A stretch of DNA of 9,353 nt from the NCBI GenBank assembly GCA_964369215.1, contig CAYJEZ010000099.1, positions 1-9,353 on the forward strand, read 5' to 3'. The position numbers and the translations under genes are program-made. Below are positions 1-7,706 of this stretch, in pieces. How positions within the stretch are numbered: the stretch's first letter is position 1; the number at the start of each line of letters is the position of its first letter. The stretch comes from SIG603 sp964369215. Its GTDB lineage: Bacteria; Bacillota; Clostridia; Oscillospirales; Acutalibacteraceae. Under the pieces are notes generated by a model. That model was not told where the DNA came from and searched no databases. It worked only from the letters and a program-made list of their open reading frames with translations.

Positions 1-8
1 CACTACAG

Positions 9-53
9 AAATTAAGTGAAAAGACTTTAACATATGGTTTTTTCGCTTAATTT
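9..53 (-). terminator. candidate terminator hairpin after asnS
   Basis: An inverted repeat lies just past the asnS stop codon. Bases 9-22 pair with 40-53 through 14 positions, including one G-T wobble, around an AT-rich loop. On the minus strand the 5' arm ends in an A-run and the 3' arm ends in AATTT, so the U-tract is part of the stem rather than a long separate run. It could work as a terminator in both directions. The pairing is seen directly; termination is inferred from position and form. There is little GC in the stem, which weakens the case. Confidence 0.5.
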
Positions 54-68
54 GTCTGATTCTAAAAA

Positions 69-1463
69 CTAAAACTCTGCAACGCCTGTTGTTCTTGGGA
101 ATGGAAGAACGTCTCTTATGTTTGCAATACCTGTTAAATACATTACAAATCTTTCAAATCCAAGACCAAAACCTGCGTGCTTGTTTCCACCAAATTTTCT
201 AAGGTCTAAGTACCAGCTGTAGTCCTCTACCTCTAGCCCCATATCCTCAATACGCTTTACAAGCATGTCATATCGCTCTTCTCTTTGGCTTCCGCCTACT
301 AGCTCGCCTATGCCAGCCATTAGTAAGTCTACTGCCGCTACTGTTTTGTTGTCGTCATTCATTCTCATATAAAAAGCTTTGATGTCTTTAGGGTAGTCTG
401 TTACAAACACAGGCTTTTTAAAATAGGTCTCTGCTAAATATCTCTCGTGCTCGGTTTGAATGTCTACACCCCAGCTTACTTTATATTCAAAATTGTCGTT
501 GTTTTTCTCTAAAATCTCCATAGCCTCTGTATAAGTAACCTTTGCAAACTCAGAGCTAATAACGTGATTTAGTCTGTCTATCAAACCTTTTTCAACAAAT
601 TGATTGCAAAACTCTATGTCTTGAGGGCAAGTTTCTAAAACATATTTAGTAACATACTTAATCATGTCTTCAATAAGGTCCATGTCGTCTATTAAGTCAA
701 AAAATGCAACCTCAGGCTCTATCATCCAAAACTCTGCCGCATGGCGCGTTGTGTATGAGTTCTCTGCCCTAAAAGTAGGGCCAAATGTGTAAGTTTTGCC
801 AAAAGCCATAGCCATGCACTCTGCATTAAGTTGGCCAGAAACTGTTAACGACGCCGGTTTTTGGAAGAAATCTTCTTTATAGTCTACTTTGCCATCATCT
901 GTTTTCGGAGGATTTTCCATATCTAATGTAGTAACTTTAAACATCTCACCTGCGCCCTCGCAGTCGTTTGCTGTAATAATTGGTGTATGGGCGTAAATAA
1001 AGCCGTTTTCGTTAAAATATTTGTGAATTGCATATGCCGCAACTGAGCGAACCCTAAAAGCTGCACTAAATAGGTTTGTTCTTGGTCTTAAATGAGCTAT
1101 TGTTCGTAAGTACTCAACGCTATGGCGCTTTTTCTGTAACGGGTAATCAGCGGTTGATGTGCCCAAAACGCTTATCTCATTAGCATGAATTTCAAAAGGT
1201 TGTTTTGCCTCAGGGGTGTGTATAACCTCACCTGTTATAGTTAAAGAAGCACCTACGTTTTGAGAAGCTATTTCAGCAAAATTGCTTATTTTATCTGCCT
1301 CAAATACAATTTGTACACCTTTAAAGCAACTGCCGTCGTTTAAGTCTATAAAGCCTAAGGTTTTTGAGTCTCTAATTGTTCTAGCCCAACCGCAAACTGT
1401 TACTGTTTTTGAGCTATATGCCTTTATATCATCATATAAACATTTTATTTCTAATCTTTTCAT
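69..1463 (-). CDS. asnS: Asparaginyl-tRNA synthetase
   Basis: This cytoplasmic class II synthetase (464 aa) charges tRNA-Asn with asparagine using ATP. An N-terminal OB-fold anticodon-binding domain covers about residues 18-103 (VTVCGWARTIRDSKTLGFI). The catalytic domain runs from about 118 to the end. Motif 2 is FRAENSYTTRHAAEFWMIEPE-like from residue 231, and motif 3 is GFGLGFERFVMYLTG at 431-445. The end, RDVLPFPRTTGVAEF, is typical of AsnRS. AspRS is less likely because of overall pattern and length; bacterial AsnRS is usually about 460-470 aa. I chose the ATG at 1463 over the GTG at 1466: AAAGGA at 1472-1477 stands 8 bases from the ATG but only 5 from the GTG. It begins 33 bases after lysS on the same strand, so the two are probably co-transcribed. 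Confidence 0.96.
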   Translation of the reverse strand: MKRLEIKCLYDDIKAYSSKTVTVCGWARTIRDSKTLGFIDLNDGSCFKGVQIVFEADKISNFAEIASQNVGASLTITGEVIHTPEAKQPFEIHANEISVLGTSTADYPLQKKRHSVEYLRTIAHLRPRTNLFSAAFRVRSVAAYAIHKYFNENGFIYAHTPIITANDCEGAGEMFKVTTLDMENPPKTDDGKVDYKEDFFQKPASLTVSGQLNAECMAMAFGKTYTFGPTFRAENSYTTRHAAEFWMIEPEVAFFDLIDDMDLIEDMIKYVTKYVLETCPQDIEFCNQFVEKGLIDRLNHVISSEFAKVTYTEAMEILEKNNDNFEYKVSWGVDIQTEHERYLAETYFKKPVFVTDYPKDIKAFYMRMNDDNKTVAAVDLLMAGIGELVGGSQREERYDMLVKRIEDMGLEVEDYSWYLDLRKFGGNKHAGFGLGFERFVMYLTGIANIRDVLPFPRTTGVAEF

Positions 1464-1496
1464 CACATTTGTCCTTTCAGTACAATTTATTTAATT

Positions 1497-3503
1497 TTAG
1501 CAAATTGCCGTTCCAGCAGGTATGCTGTCGTCTACAATAATAACTTTACAGCCACAGCTGTTTGCTGTGCCAGCTAGAAGCATTCCCTCGCTTACAACTC
1601 CTGAAAATTTGCTAGGGGCAAGGTTTGCTATAACAATTATTTTTTTACCAATTAGTTCTTCTGGCTTATAATACTCTTTAATGCTTGATATTATTGTTCT
1701 CTCTGCTATTCCGTCAAACAAAGTAAGCTTTAGTAGCGAGCGAGACTTTTTAACCACCTCACAGGCATTTACAAGGCACACTCTCAAGTCTATTTTAGTA
1801 AAATCTTCAATGTTTATTGTTTCTTTAATTGGCTCTATAGGGTCATTTTCTATTATCTCTTGTTGAGTCTCTTGCACTACTTCTTCTACTATTTCTTCTA
1901 CTACTTCTCTCTCACCTGTAAAGTCTAGCAGGTGTACATATTTTTTACTATCTATAGCGAATAAGAATAAATAAAGCCTAGGGCCTCTTTCTTTACCTAT
2001 TATTAAACTGTATACATCTTTAAAAAATTTAGCTTGAATTCTTTTTTTGTCTTTTACATCAAGCTCACCGTAAACACTTACAGGCACTGAGTATAAAAAT
2101 GAATTCAGCTCGTCTAGGTTGTAGCCACCTTTTTTTAGGTACTCTTCAAGCATTTTAACCATTTTTTTCTCTTCTTCGGTCATGGTGTCGTAGTGTGCCC
2201 AATTTCTTTTTTCTAAAAGTTTGTTCATGCTCTCAGGCGAGCATTGCTCTAACCATACTTTAGCAAGCTCTAGTCTCTCTGAGAACTCGTTTAGCTTGTA
2301 AGGAGTTCCCATTTTCTCGAAAATTGTCTCAAGCATAGGCACATTAAAATCTACAATAGAGCCAAAATTAACAAGAGAAGACATCGCAACTGTTTGAGGT
2401 TCGCGGTTATTAACAGTAGTGTTGTACATTATGCTGTTAATGTAGTCGTCATCTGTTCCGTTTTTCCAAGTTGCATACATTTTATCATACTCAAAATATT
2501 GTCTTAATATTTCATCATCAAAGCAAAAATTAAATGCCTTTGTAGGGTCTGTTTTTGAGTACAACCAAAGTATAACTTCAGGTTGATATATTTTAAGCAA
2601 GGTTTCAGGAGTTAGGTTAAGCCCTGTTGAGCCACTCATTTTTCCTGCACTTCCCTTTATTCCTATAAACTCATAACCTTGAAACATAGGTGCGTCGTAA
2701 TTAAATATTTTAGATGCAATAATTCTACTTGTTTGATAACTGCCAGTAGGAGATGCATGGTCTTTACCACCTGGCTCAAAGTCTACACCCTCTTCTAGCC
2801 AACGCATAGGCCAGTCAATTTTCCAAGCTAGTTTGCAGTTATGGTTATCATTAAAATTAAACTTACCGCTGTGCCCGCATGCACAAGTGTAGTCTGCTTG
2901 TGTACAGTCTTCACTAAGTGATGTTACAGTGGTTGTGTCTTTTCCGCAAGTGTCGCAGTAAATACTAACAGGGTAATATGCCTCACGCTCACCTTCTGTT
3001 GCGTCTTGCGAGCGAAAACTGTCTAGTATGTCAAAAATTTCACCACGATTTTTAAGCGAGTGAATTATCTGTGCTTTATATCTTCCGCTACGGTACTCTT
3101 TTGCTTGGTAACGAAAATCTACGGCTATTCCAAATTTCTCTAAAGCAATTTCAAATTCTTTTTCAAAATGCTCTGCCCAACTGCTATGGTTGTTAAAAGG
3201 GTCTGCAACATCAACATACGGTTTACCTATGCAGTCGTCCATATAGTTTTTATCCTCTGGGCATAAGTTTTTAACATTTACAGGAATTTTTCTAAGTCTA
3301 TCAAAATCGTCCCAAGAGAAAAGCAATTTTGCCTTTTTGCCCATTTTACGCAGTGCTCTACACACAAAGTAGCTTGTGGCTATATCTCTAAAATTACCTA
3401 TGTGAACCGAGCCCGACGGACTAATGCCAGCGGCACACACATATTCTTCTTTATTTGGATTTCTCTCAATTATTTTGCTTGCTATTTGTTGTGACCAATG
3501 CAT
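1497..3503 (-). CDS. lysS: Class I lysyl-tRNA synthetase with C-terminal tRNA-binding domain
   Basis: This enzyme (668 aa) charges tRNA-Lys with lysine and is of the class I (archaeal/spirochaete LysK) type, unrelated in fold to the usual bacterial class II LysRS. The HIGH signature is HIGN at residues 34-37 (SGSVHIGNF) and the KMSKS loop is KMSGS at 288-292. Cysteines C183, C186, C207 and C209 form a probable zinc ribbon. The catalytic plus helical anticodon part ends near residue 525; class I LysRS is normally about 510-530 aa. A glutamate-rich linker follows (about 531-562). Then comes a roughly 105-residue OB-fold module of the Trbp111/EMAP-II type (from about 563: INIEDFTKIDLRV, later KFSGVVSEGMLLAG), as found at the C-terminus of many MetRS. 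The reading frame is continuous, with no frameshift. The start has AGGATGAGGG just upstream. It has its own promoter and precedes asnS. Domain limits are estimates. Confidence 0.94.
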   Translation of the reverse strand: MHWSQQIASKIIERNPNKEEYVCAAGISPSGSVHIGNFRDIATSYFVCRALRKMGKKAKLLFSWDDFDRLRKIPVNVKNLCPEDKNYMDDCIGKPYVDVADPFNNHSSWAEHFEKEFEIALEKFGIAVDFRYQAKEYRSGRYKAQIIHSLKNRGEIFDILDSFRSQDATEGEREAYYPVSIYCDTCGKDTTTVTSLSEDCTQADYTCACGHSGKFNFNDNHNCKLAWKIDWPMRWLEEGVDFEPGGKDHASPTGSYQTSRIIASKIFNYDAPMFQGYEFIGIKGSAGKMSGSTGLNLTPETLLKIYQPEVILWLYSKTDPTKAFNFCFDDEILRQYFEYDKMYATWKNGTDDDYINSIMYNTTVNNREPQTVAMSSLVNFGSIVDFNVPMLETIFEKMGTPYKLNEFSERLELAKVWLEQCSPESMNKLLEKRNWAHYDTMTEEEKKMVKMLEEYLKKGGYNLDELNSFLYSVPVSVYGELDVKDKKRIQAKFFKDVYSLIIGKERGPRLYLFLFAIDSKKYVHLLDFTGEREVVEEIVEEVVQETQQEIIENDPIEPIKETINIEDFTKIDLRVCLVNACEVVKKSRSLLKLTLFDGIAERTIISSIKEYYKPEELIGKKIIVIANLAPSKFSGVVSEGMLLAGTANSCGCKVIIVDDSIPAGTAIC

Positions 3504-3534
3504 ATTCCCTCATCCTTTATATCAATATCCAATT

Positions 3535-3563
3535 ATTATATCATTTTATTTTTAACAAATCAA
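3535..3563 (-). promoter_or_regulatory. sigma-A type promoter of lysS-asnS
   Basis: On the minus strand a -35 box TTGATT (3558-3563) and a perfect -10 box TATAAT (3535-3540) are separated by exactly 17 bases. Transcription would start near 3528 and give a leader of about 25 bases before lysS, just enough for the ribosome binding site. This leaves no room for a T-box or other leader control. The promoter begins 34 bases after the stop of the preceding gene, with no visible terminator between, so read-through from the radical-SAM genes is also possible. Confidence 0.7.
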
Positions 3564-3596
3564 GCATTAACTACACAAGTTAAAGCACATATGATA

Positions 3597-4244
3597 TCAT
3601 CTAAACTCTTTCATATCTATGTTATAGCAGTCTGTTCTGCAAGTAGATATAAAAAGTTTCTCTTCACATTCATTACCCAAAACATCAAAAAACAACCTGG
3701 GGTTAATACTTCCGTTATTGCTTGATGGCAATACCATTTTGCATTTTACAGTATTTTCAACTCTTTCAACTTCCATATTGCTAAAGTGTGATTTAATATC
3801 AATTTCTTTTGTTCCTTTTTTTGTTCTCTTTGATACAATTATTTCTTCTCTTTCAAGCAATTCTTTTATTTTGTCAAATGTTTTTCCAGTCTCTTCTATT
3901 TCTATTTCATATGAGGCAAACTCTACATCTTTAGGCTTCATAACAGGCTCGGTAACCTCAAATATTTGCACATCTTTTGGCAAGCCTTTATTAAGCTTTT
4001 CAATAATGCAATTATAATCATAATCGTCGTCTAAAAGCTTAACATCCATGCATTCTCTTGTGCCAGTATAACCTAAAGATATAGGCATATTAATAGTTAA
4101 AAACACATGAGGGTTAAAGCCCTCTGTATACCAAAATGGAAGCTTTGAACGGTGTATTGCTCGCTCCATACACCTGCACATATCGAGGTGAGAAATATAT
4201 TTTGCCATACCCAATTTTTTATACCATATTCTTACGCTTTTCAC
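3597..4244 (-). CDS. TIGR03936-type radical-SAM-associated protein (DUF2344)
   Basis: A 215-aa cytoplasmic protein of the DUF2344/TIGR03936 group, which is almost always encoded next to, or fused to, the TIGR03960 radical SAM protein. Recognisable features are the N-terminal KSVRIWYKKLGMAKYISHLD with YISHLD at residues 16-21, EGFNPH at 41-46, and the later KKGTKEIDI at 142-150. No cofactor-binding cysteine cluster or membrane segment is visible. The biochemical role is unknown; partnership with the upstream protein, perhaps in RNA modification, is inference from conserved context. I chose a GTG start at 4244 because an AGGAGG stands 8 bases upstream and the protein then begins like its relatives. 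A longer reading frame from 4274 would add ten unsupported residues. It overlaps the upstream gene by 26 bases, which suggests coupled translation. Confidence 0.88.
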   Translation of the reverse strand: MKSVRIWYKKLGMAKYISHLDMCRCMERAIHRSKLPFWYTEGFNPHVFLTINMPISLGYTGTRECMDVKLLDDDYDYNCIIEKLNKGLPKDVQIFEVTEPVMKPKDVEFASYEIEIEETGKTFDKIKELLEREEIIVSKRTKKGTKEIDIKSHFSNMEVERVENTVKCKMVLPSSNNGSINPRLFFDVLGNECEEKLFISTCRTDCYNIDMKEFR

Positions 4245-6072
4245 GGCATATACCTCCTGAATAAACATTTGCACCGCAGTTAGAGCATTTCTCTTTGCAG
4301 TTTGGTGTAGTAGTAGACGCCAACGCTAATTGGTACTCTGCTTTTAAAAAGCTTTTCTTAATAGCATAGTCGATGTGGTCCCATGGAAAAACCTCGTCAA
4401 AACCTCTTTGCCTATTTGCATAAAAGCTAGGGTCTATGCCCGTATCTTCAAAAAGCTTTATCCAATTATCAAAATTAAAGCAGTCGTTCCAACCGTCAAA
4501 TTTAAAGTCGCGTTTGTAAGCCTCTAAAAGTACTTTTCCAAGTTTTCTGTCACCTCTTGCAAAAACTGCCTCAATAAAGCTTGTTTTTGCCTCGTGGTAA
4601 TTAAGCTTTATTTTGCCTTTTGGTAAATTAGAGCGCAGTGTACTTTGCTTTTTCTCAAACATATCAAGTGTGTCTTGCCCAAACCATTGAAAAGGAGTGT
4701 GTGGCTTTGGCACAAACGCCGCCGCACTTAGTGTAACACTAACGCCTTTGCCTTTAGGTCTTTCGTCGTTCATATAATATGTACTTACCACTTTTTGCCC
4801 TAGTTTAATTATACCCTCAACGTCTTCCATTGTTTCAGTCGGCAAGCCTATCATAAAATAAAGTTTAATTTTCGACCAACCGTTTGAAAAAGCAATGTTC
4901 GAGGTGTTAATAAGTTGTTCTTCGCTTACGTTTTTATTTATTACATCTCTCATTCTTTGTGTTCCTGCCTCAGGGGCAAAGGTAAGGCTACTTTTTCTTA
5001 CTGATTTTATCTTCTCTGTAAGCTCTTTTGAAAAGCTGTCTACCCTAAGCGACGGTAAAGATACACTTACATTGTCACCCTCTGTCCAAGCGTGAAGGCT
5101 GTCTAATAACCCGTTAAGCTCGGTGTAATCATTAGTAGCAAGAGAAGAAAGACTTATTTCATCATAGCCTGTGGTCTCACATAACGACTTGCACTGTTTG
5201 TCGATAACCTCAAGGCTTTTCTCTCTAAAAGGCCTATAAATAAAGCCTGCTTGGCAAAACCTACACCCTCTAATACAGCCTCTTAACACCTCTGCAACTG
5301 CTCTATCGTGAACAATGTCAAGAAAAGGCACAACAAAATCTTTCGGAAAATACATCTCGTTTAAGTCCATGCAAGCTCTTCTTCTAACCGTGCTAGGAGC
5401 TACGCTGTTTATAGCTTCTGTTTTAATTAATGTACCGTCTTCATTATAATAAGCTTCATAAAAGCTAGGCACATATGCACCCTCTATTTTTGCAGCTTTC
5501 TCTAAAAACTCTAACTTACTGCTTCCGTTTTTCTTACATAGGTCATATAAATCTAAAATCTCAAGCGTTATTTCTTCGCCGTCACCAAGGCTGAAAACAT
5601 CTACAAAATCTGCAAGTGGCTCTGGGTTACATGCACAAGGGCCTCCTGCAATAACAATGTTTTTTAAGCCCTCACGCTCTTTTGCAAGTATTGGAACTCC
5701 GCCTAAATCTAGCATATTAAGAATGTTTGTATAGCTTAGCTCATACTGCAAAGTAAATCCGATAATATCGTAATCTTTAAGCGCTATTTTAGTCTCTAAA
5801 CCATAAAGAGGAATACCCTCTTCACGCATTTTTTCCTCCATATCTATCCAAGGAGAAAAAACTCTGTCGCAAGAGTAATTCTCTCTGCTATTTATCAAAC
5901 CGTATAATATTTTCATACCCAAATGAGACATTCCTATCTCATATGTATCAGGAAAGCAAAAAGCAAAGCGAACATCGGCTTTTTCTTTAACCACTGCATT
6001 AAGTTCGCCACCCACATATCTTCCCGGTTTTTGCACATCGAGCAAAATTTTATCTAATTGTTTTTCAAACAT
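4219..6072 (-). CDS. TIGR03960-type B12-binding-domain radical SAM protein
   Basis: A 617-aa radical SAM enzyme. The N-terminal half resembles a cobalamin-binding (Rossmann-like) domain, with GMSHLGMKILYGLIN near residues 47-61 and IAGGPCACNPEPLADFVD from about 141. The radical SAM core carries the 4Fe-4S motif as CX3CX2C at C266, C270 and C273 (RGCIRGCRFCQAGFIYRP). SLRVDSF (341-347) and FAPEAGTQRMRDVINKN (365-381) match conserved positions of the family. The C-terminus has four cysteines (C592, C596, C599, C609) that look like a small zinc or iron-sulfur knuckle. The substrate is unknown; a role in RNA or ribosome-related modification is only inferred from gene context in related genomes, where rng and rplU are often nearby. 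The start has AAAAGGA 9 bases upstream. It lies 48 bases after xre and overlaps the DUF2344 gene, so the three may share a transcript. Confidence 0.93.
   Translation of the reverse strand: MFEKQLDKILLDVQKPGRYVGGELNAVVKEKADVRFAFCFPDTYEIGMSHLGMKILYGLINSRENYSCDRVFSPWIDMEEKMREEGIPLYGLETKIALKDYDIIGFTLQYELSYTNILNMLDLGGVPILAKEREGLKNIVIAGGPCACNPEPLADFVDVFSLGDGEEITLEILDLYDLCKKNGSSKLEFLEKAAKIEGAYVPSFYEAYYNEDGTLIKTEAINSVAPSTVRRRACMDLNEMYFPKDFVVPFLDIVHDRAVAEVLRGCIRGCRFCQAGFIYRPFREKSLEVIDKQCKSLCETTGYDEISLSSLATNDYTELNGLLDSLHAWTEGDNVSVSLPSLRVDSFSKELTEKIKSVRKSSLTFAPEAGTQRMRDVINKNVSEEQLINTSNIAFSNGWSKIKLYFMIGLPTETMEDVEGIIKLGQKVVSTYYMNDERPKGKGVSVTLSAAAFVPKPHTPFQWFGQDTLDMFEKKQSTLRSNLPKGKIKLNYHEAKTSFIEAVFARGDRKLGKVLLEAYKRDFKFDGWNDCFNFDNWIKLFEDTGIDPSFYANRQRGFDEVFPWDHIDYAIKKSFLKAEYQLALASTTTPNCKEKCSNCGANVYSGGICREKRKNMV
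4253..4258 (-). promoter_or_regulatory. ribosome binding site deciding a GTG start
   Basis: AGGAGG on the minus strand lies 8 bases before the GTG at 4244 and sits inside the last codons of the upstream radical SAM gene (encoding part of its GGIC motif). It is the strongest Shine-Dalgarno sequence in the window and fixes the start of the DUF2344 gene. Confidence 0.85.
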
Positions 6073-6120
6073 AAATCATAGTCCTTTTCTAGTTTTATAG
6101 TAAATTAACTTAGAACAAAA

Positions 6121-6372
6121 TTAGTACTTATCTATTTCTTTTATCATCTCTCCTATATCCACTTTTAATATTTTACAAAAACAACATAGCTCATAATCTG
6201 TTACAAACCTATTGTTGCTTTCTATTTTGCTTATCATCTGTTGGTCTATATTTATTCCCATAATTTGCATTTTGCTTGCAAGTTCTCCTTGTGTCAGCCC
6301 ACACTTTATTCTGTTAACTTTTAATTGAGTAGAAATAATATTCTTGTTCCCAAAAAATTCAATCTTTTTCAT
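6121..6372 (-). CDS. small XRE-family helix-turn-helix protein
   Basis: An 83-aa probable DNA-binding protein consisting almost only of a Cro/CI-type HTH domain. Helices 2-3 fall at about residues 26-55 (LTQGELASKMQIMGINIDQQ, then MISKIESNNR), followed by VTDYELCCFCKILKVDIGEM. The loop before the recognition helix is slightly long (IMGINID), as in a group of stand-alone HTH proteins common in Clostridia. It has no sensor domain or membrane segment. The ribosome binding site is poor: AGGTG lies 16 bases upstream of the ATG, so expression may be low. It sits between queA and the radical SAM gene, with 124 bases before it and 48 after. Target genes are unknown; the A/T-rich upstream region with inverted repeats may be its own operator (inference). 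Confidence 0.82.
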   Translation of the reverse strand: MKKIEFFGNKNIISTQLKVNRIKCGLTQGELASKMQIMGINIDQQMISKIESNNRFVTDYELCCFCKILKVDIGEMIKEIDKY

Positions 6373-6393
6373 TTTTTAGTTTCACACCTATAC

Positions 6394-6424
6394 GTTAATA
6401 TAATATATTTTACTTGACATTAAC
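6394..6424. repeat. inverted repeat upstream of xre, possible operator
   Basis: GTTAAT (6394-6399) and ATTAAC (6419-6424) are inverted copies separated by 19 A/T-rich bases. They lie 22-52 bases upstream of the xre start, and the right copy touches the plus-strand TTGACA box. Stand-alone XRE proteins often repress their own promoter through such half-sites. The repeat is short and could be chance in this composition. Confidence 0.3.
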
Positions 6425-6443
6425 ATATTGTGTGTAGTAAAAT
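6414..6443 (+). promoter_or_regulatory. candidate plus-strand promoter divergent from xre
   Basis: A perfect -35 TTGACA (6414-6419) is followed after 18 bases by TAAAAT (6438-6443), which matches five of six -10 positions. It points away from xre and toward the 3' end of queA on the opposite strand. Downstream are AAGGA (6473-6477) and ATG (6484-6486), but the frame closes after seven codons. The boxes are seen directly; activity is inference. Confidence 0.5.
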
Positions 6444-6483
6444 ACGCTACATAAACGTAAAATGGAATGAATAAGGAAATGTT

Positions 6484-6507
6484 ATGAATATAATTACTAA
6501 TGGATAA
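6484..6507 (+). other. 7-codon reading frame with ribosome binding site
   Basis: ATG at 6484 starts the frame MNIITNG and stops at TAA (6505-6507). AAGGA stands 6 bases upstream, and a promoter-like pair of boxes lies 41 bases before the ATG. The frame overlaps the last codons of queA on the other strand. It may be the surviving 5' end of a lost gene, a leader peptide, or chance. I do not call it a gene. Confidence 0.2.
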
Positions 6508-7534
6508 ACATAGCGTCTCCGAACGAGAAAAACCTGTACTTCTCGTCTACTGCTATTTTATATGCATTAAAAATTTTCTCTCTGTCGCTAAGCGCACAAA
6601 TTAGCATTAAAAGTGTGCTTTGTGGCAAATGAAAGTTTGTGATTAAGCAGTCTATACATTTAAATTTGTAGCCGGGGTACATAAATATATCGGTAAAGCC
6701 CTCGCCACTTACTACTCTTCCATCTGCTTGAGCTACGCTCTCTACTGTTCTGCAAGAGGTAGTTCCTACTGCTATTACACGCCCACCATTTTTCTTTGTA
6801 TTGTTAATAAGCTCTTCTGTACTTTTTGGCATATAATAGTGTTCTGAGTGCATTTTGTGCTCGGTAATAAGCTCTGCGCTTACAGGCCTAAATGTACCTA
6901 AGCCAACATGTAAAGTTACAAATCCTATTTTAACGCCTTTGTCTTCAATTTTTTTCATAAGTTCTTTTGTAAAGTGTAAACCTGCTGTAGGTGCGGCGGC
7001 AGAGCCTAACTCGTCTGAGTAAACTGTTTGATATCTCTCTTTGTCTTTTAGGCTCTCGGTTATATAAGGAGGTAGAGGCATAGTGCCTACCGTATCTAGG
7101 TCGTGGTAAAAATTATCTGTTTGCTCAAACTTTATAACTCTGTTTCCGTCGGGTTTAACCTCGGTTACAGTCGCTTTCATAATGTTATCTCCAAAAACAA
7201 AGCTTGTGCCTACCTTTGCCCTTTTTCCGGGTTTGGCTAAGCACTCCCAAGTTAAGTTGTCGCCTACACTCTCTAAAAGCAAAAACTCAACGTGTGCACC
7301 TGTACCCTCTTTTACACCGAAAATTCTAGCTGGCAAAACTCTTGAGTCGTTAAGAACAAGGCAGTCGCCCTCGTTTAACATATCTATAATATCGTAAAAC
7401 TTTTTGTGCTCAATATTACCACTGTTTTTTGCTAAGCACAACAACCTAGAGCTGTCTCTTGGCTCTATTGGAGTTTGGGCAATAAGCTCTTGTGGTAAAT
7501 AAAAGTCATAGTCTTTAGTGCTGGTATAATTCAT
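6497..7534 (-). CDS. queA: S-adenosylmethionine:tRNA ribosyltransferase-isomerase
   Basis: QueA moves and rearranges the ribosyl part of S-adenosylmethionine onto preQ1 in the wobble position (G34) of tRNAs with GUN anticodons (Asp, Asn, His, Tyr), forming epoxyqueuosine. The 345-aa length is usual for the family. Clear family motifs are FYLPQELIAQTPIEPRDSSR near 11-30, GTMPLPPYI at 150-158, SAAAPTAGLHF at 178-188, GTTSCRTVE at 257-265 and TNFHLPQSTLLML at 299-311. It is cytoplasmic and complete. The ATG at 7534 has AGAGGA 7 bases upstream. No tgt, queG or ruvB is visible beside it, although tgt commonly neighbours queA. The next gene on the strand, xre, starts 124 bases downstream, and no convincing terminator lies between. 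Confidence 0.97.
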   Translation of the reverse strand: MNYTSTKDYDFYLPQELIAQTPIEPRDSSRLLCLAKNSGNIEHKKFYDIIDMLNEGDCLVLNDSRVLPARIFGVKEGTGAHVEFLLLESVGDNLTWECLAKPGKRAKVGTSFVFGDNIMKATVTEVKPDGNRVIKFEQTDNFYHDLDTVGTMPLPPYITESLKDKERYQTVYSDELGSAAAPTAGLHFTKELMKKIEDKGVKIGFVTLHVGLGTFRPVSAELITEHKMHSEHYYMPKSTEELINNTKKNGGRVIAVGTTSCRTVESVAQADGRVVSGEGFTDIFMYPGYKFKCIDCLITNFHLPQSTLLMLICALSDREKIFNAYKIAVDEKYRFFSFGDAMFIH

Positions 7535-7682
7535 GGGGTTGTCCTCTTTCTGATAAAACGTTAATGCTATTGTAAATTAAGATGAAAACACTAACACAGC
7601 CAAAGCAAAAGCAGTATAAACAAAGTCGAATTAATGTTTAACTTTTAGCTTATTTCTCTTGTTTTCTGCCCAGTTTTCTAAC

Positions 7683-7706
7683 TTAATATACTATATAATA
7701 TATTAA
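7683..7706. repeat. A/T-rich imperfect palindrome in the queA-asd intergenic region
   Basis: The segment starts TTAATATA and ends TATATTAA and is nearly self-complementary over 24 bases. It overlaps the candidate queA -10 box. In such A/T-rich DNA it may be chance; alternatively it is an operator or a terminator-like stem. It lies 72 bases from another palindrome over the asd promoter. Confidence 0.35.

Noticed and set aside
1464..1466. GTG as asnS start, one codon before the chosen ATG
   Set aside because: The spacing to AAAGGA would be only 5 bases; the ATG has 8 and is the stronger start codon.
3718..4017. 99-codon plus-strand reading frame opposite the DUF2344 gene
   Set aside because: It is rich in Ser, Phe and Ile, as expected from the reverse complement of an A/T-rich gene. 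The minus-strand protein carries family motifs.
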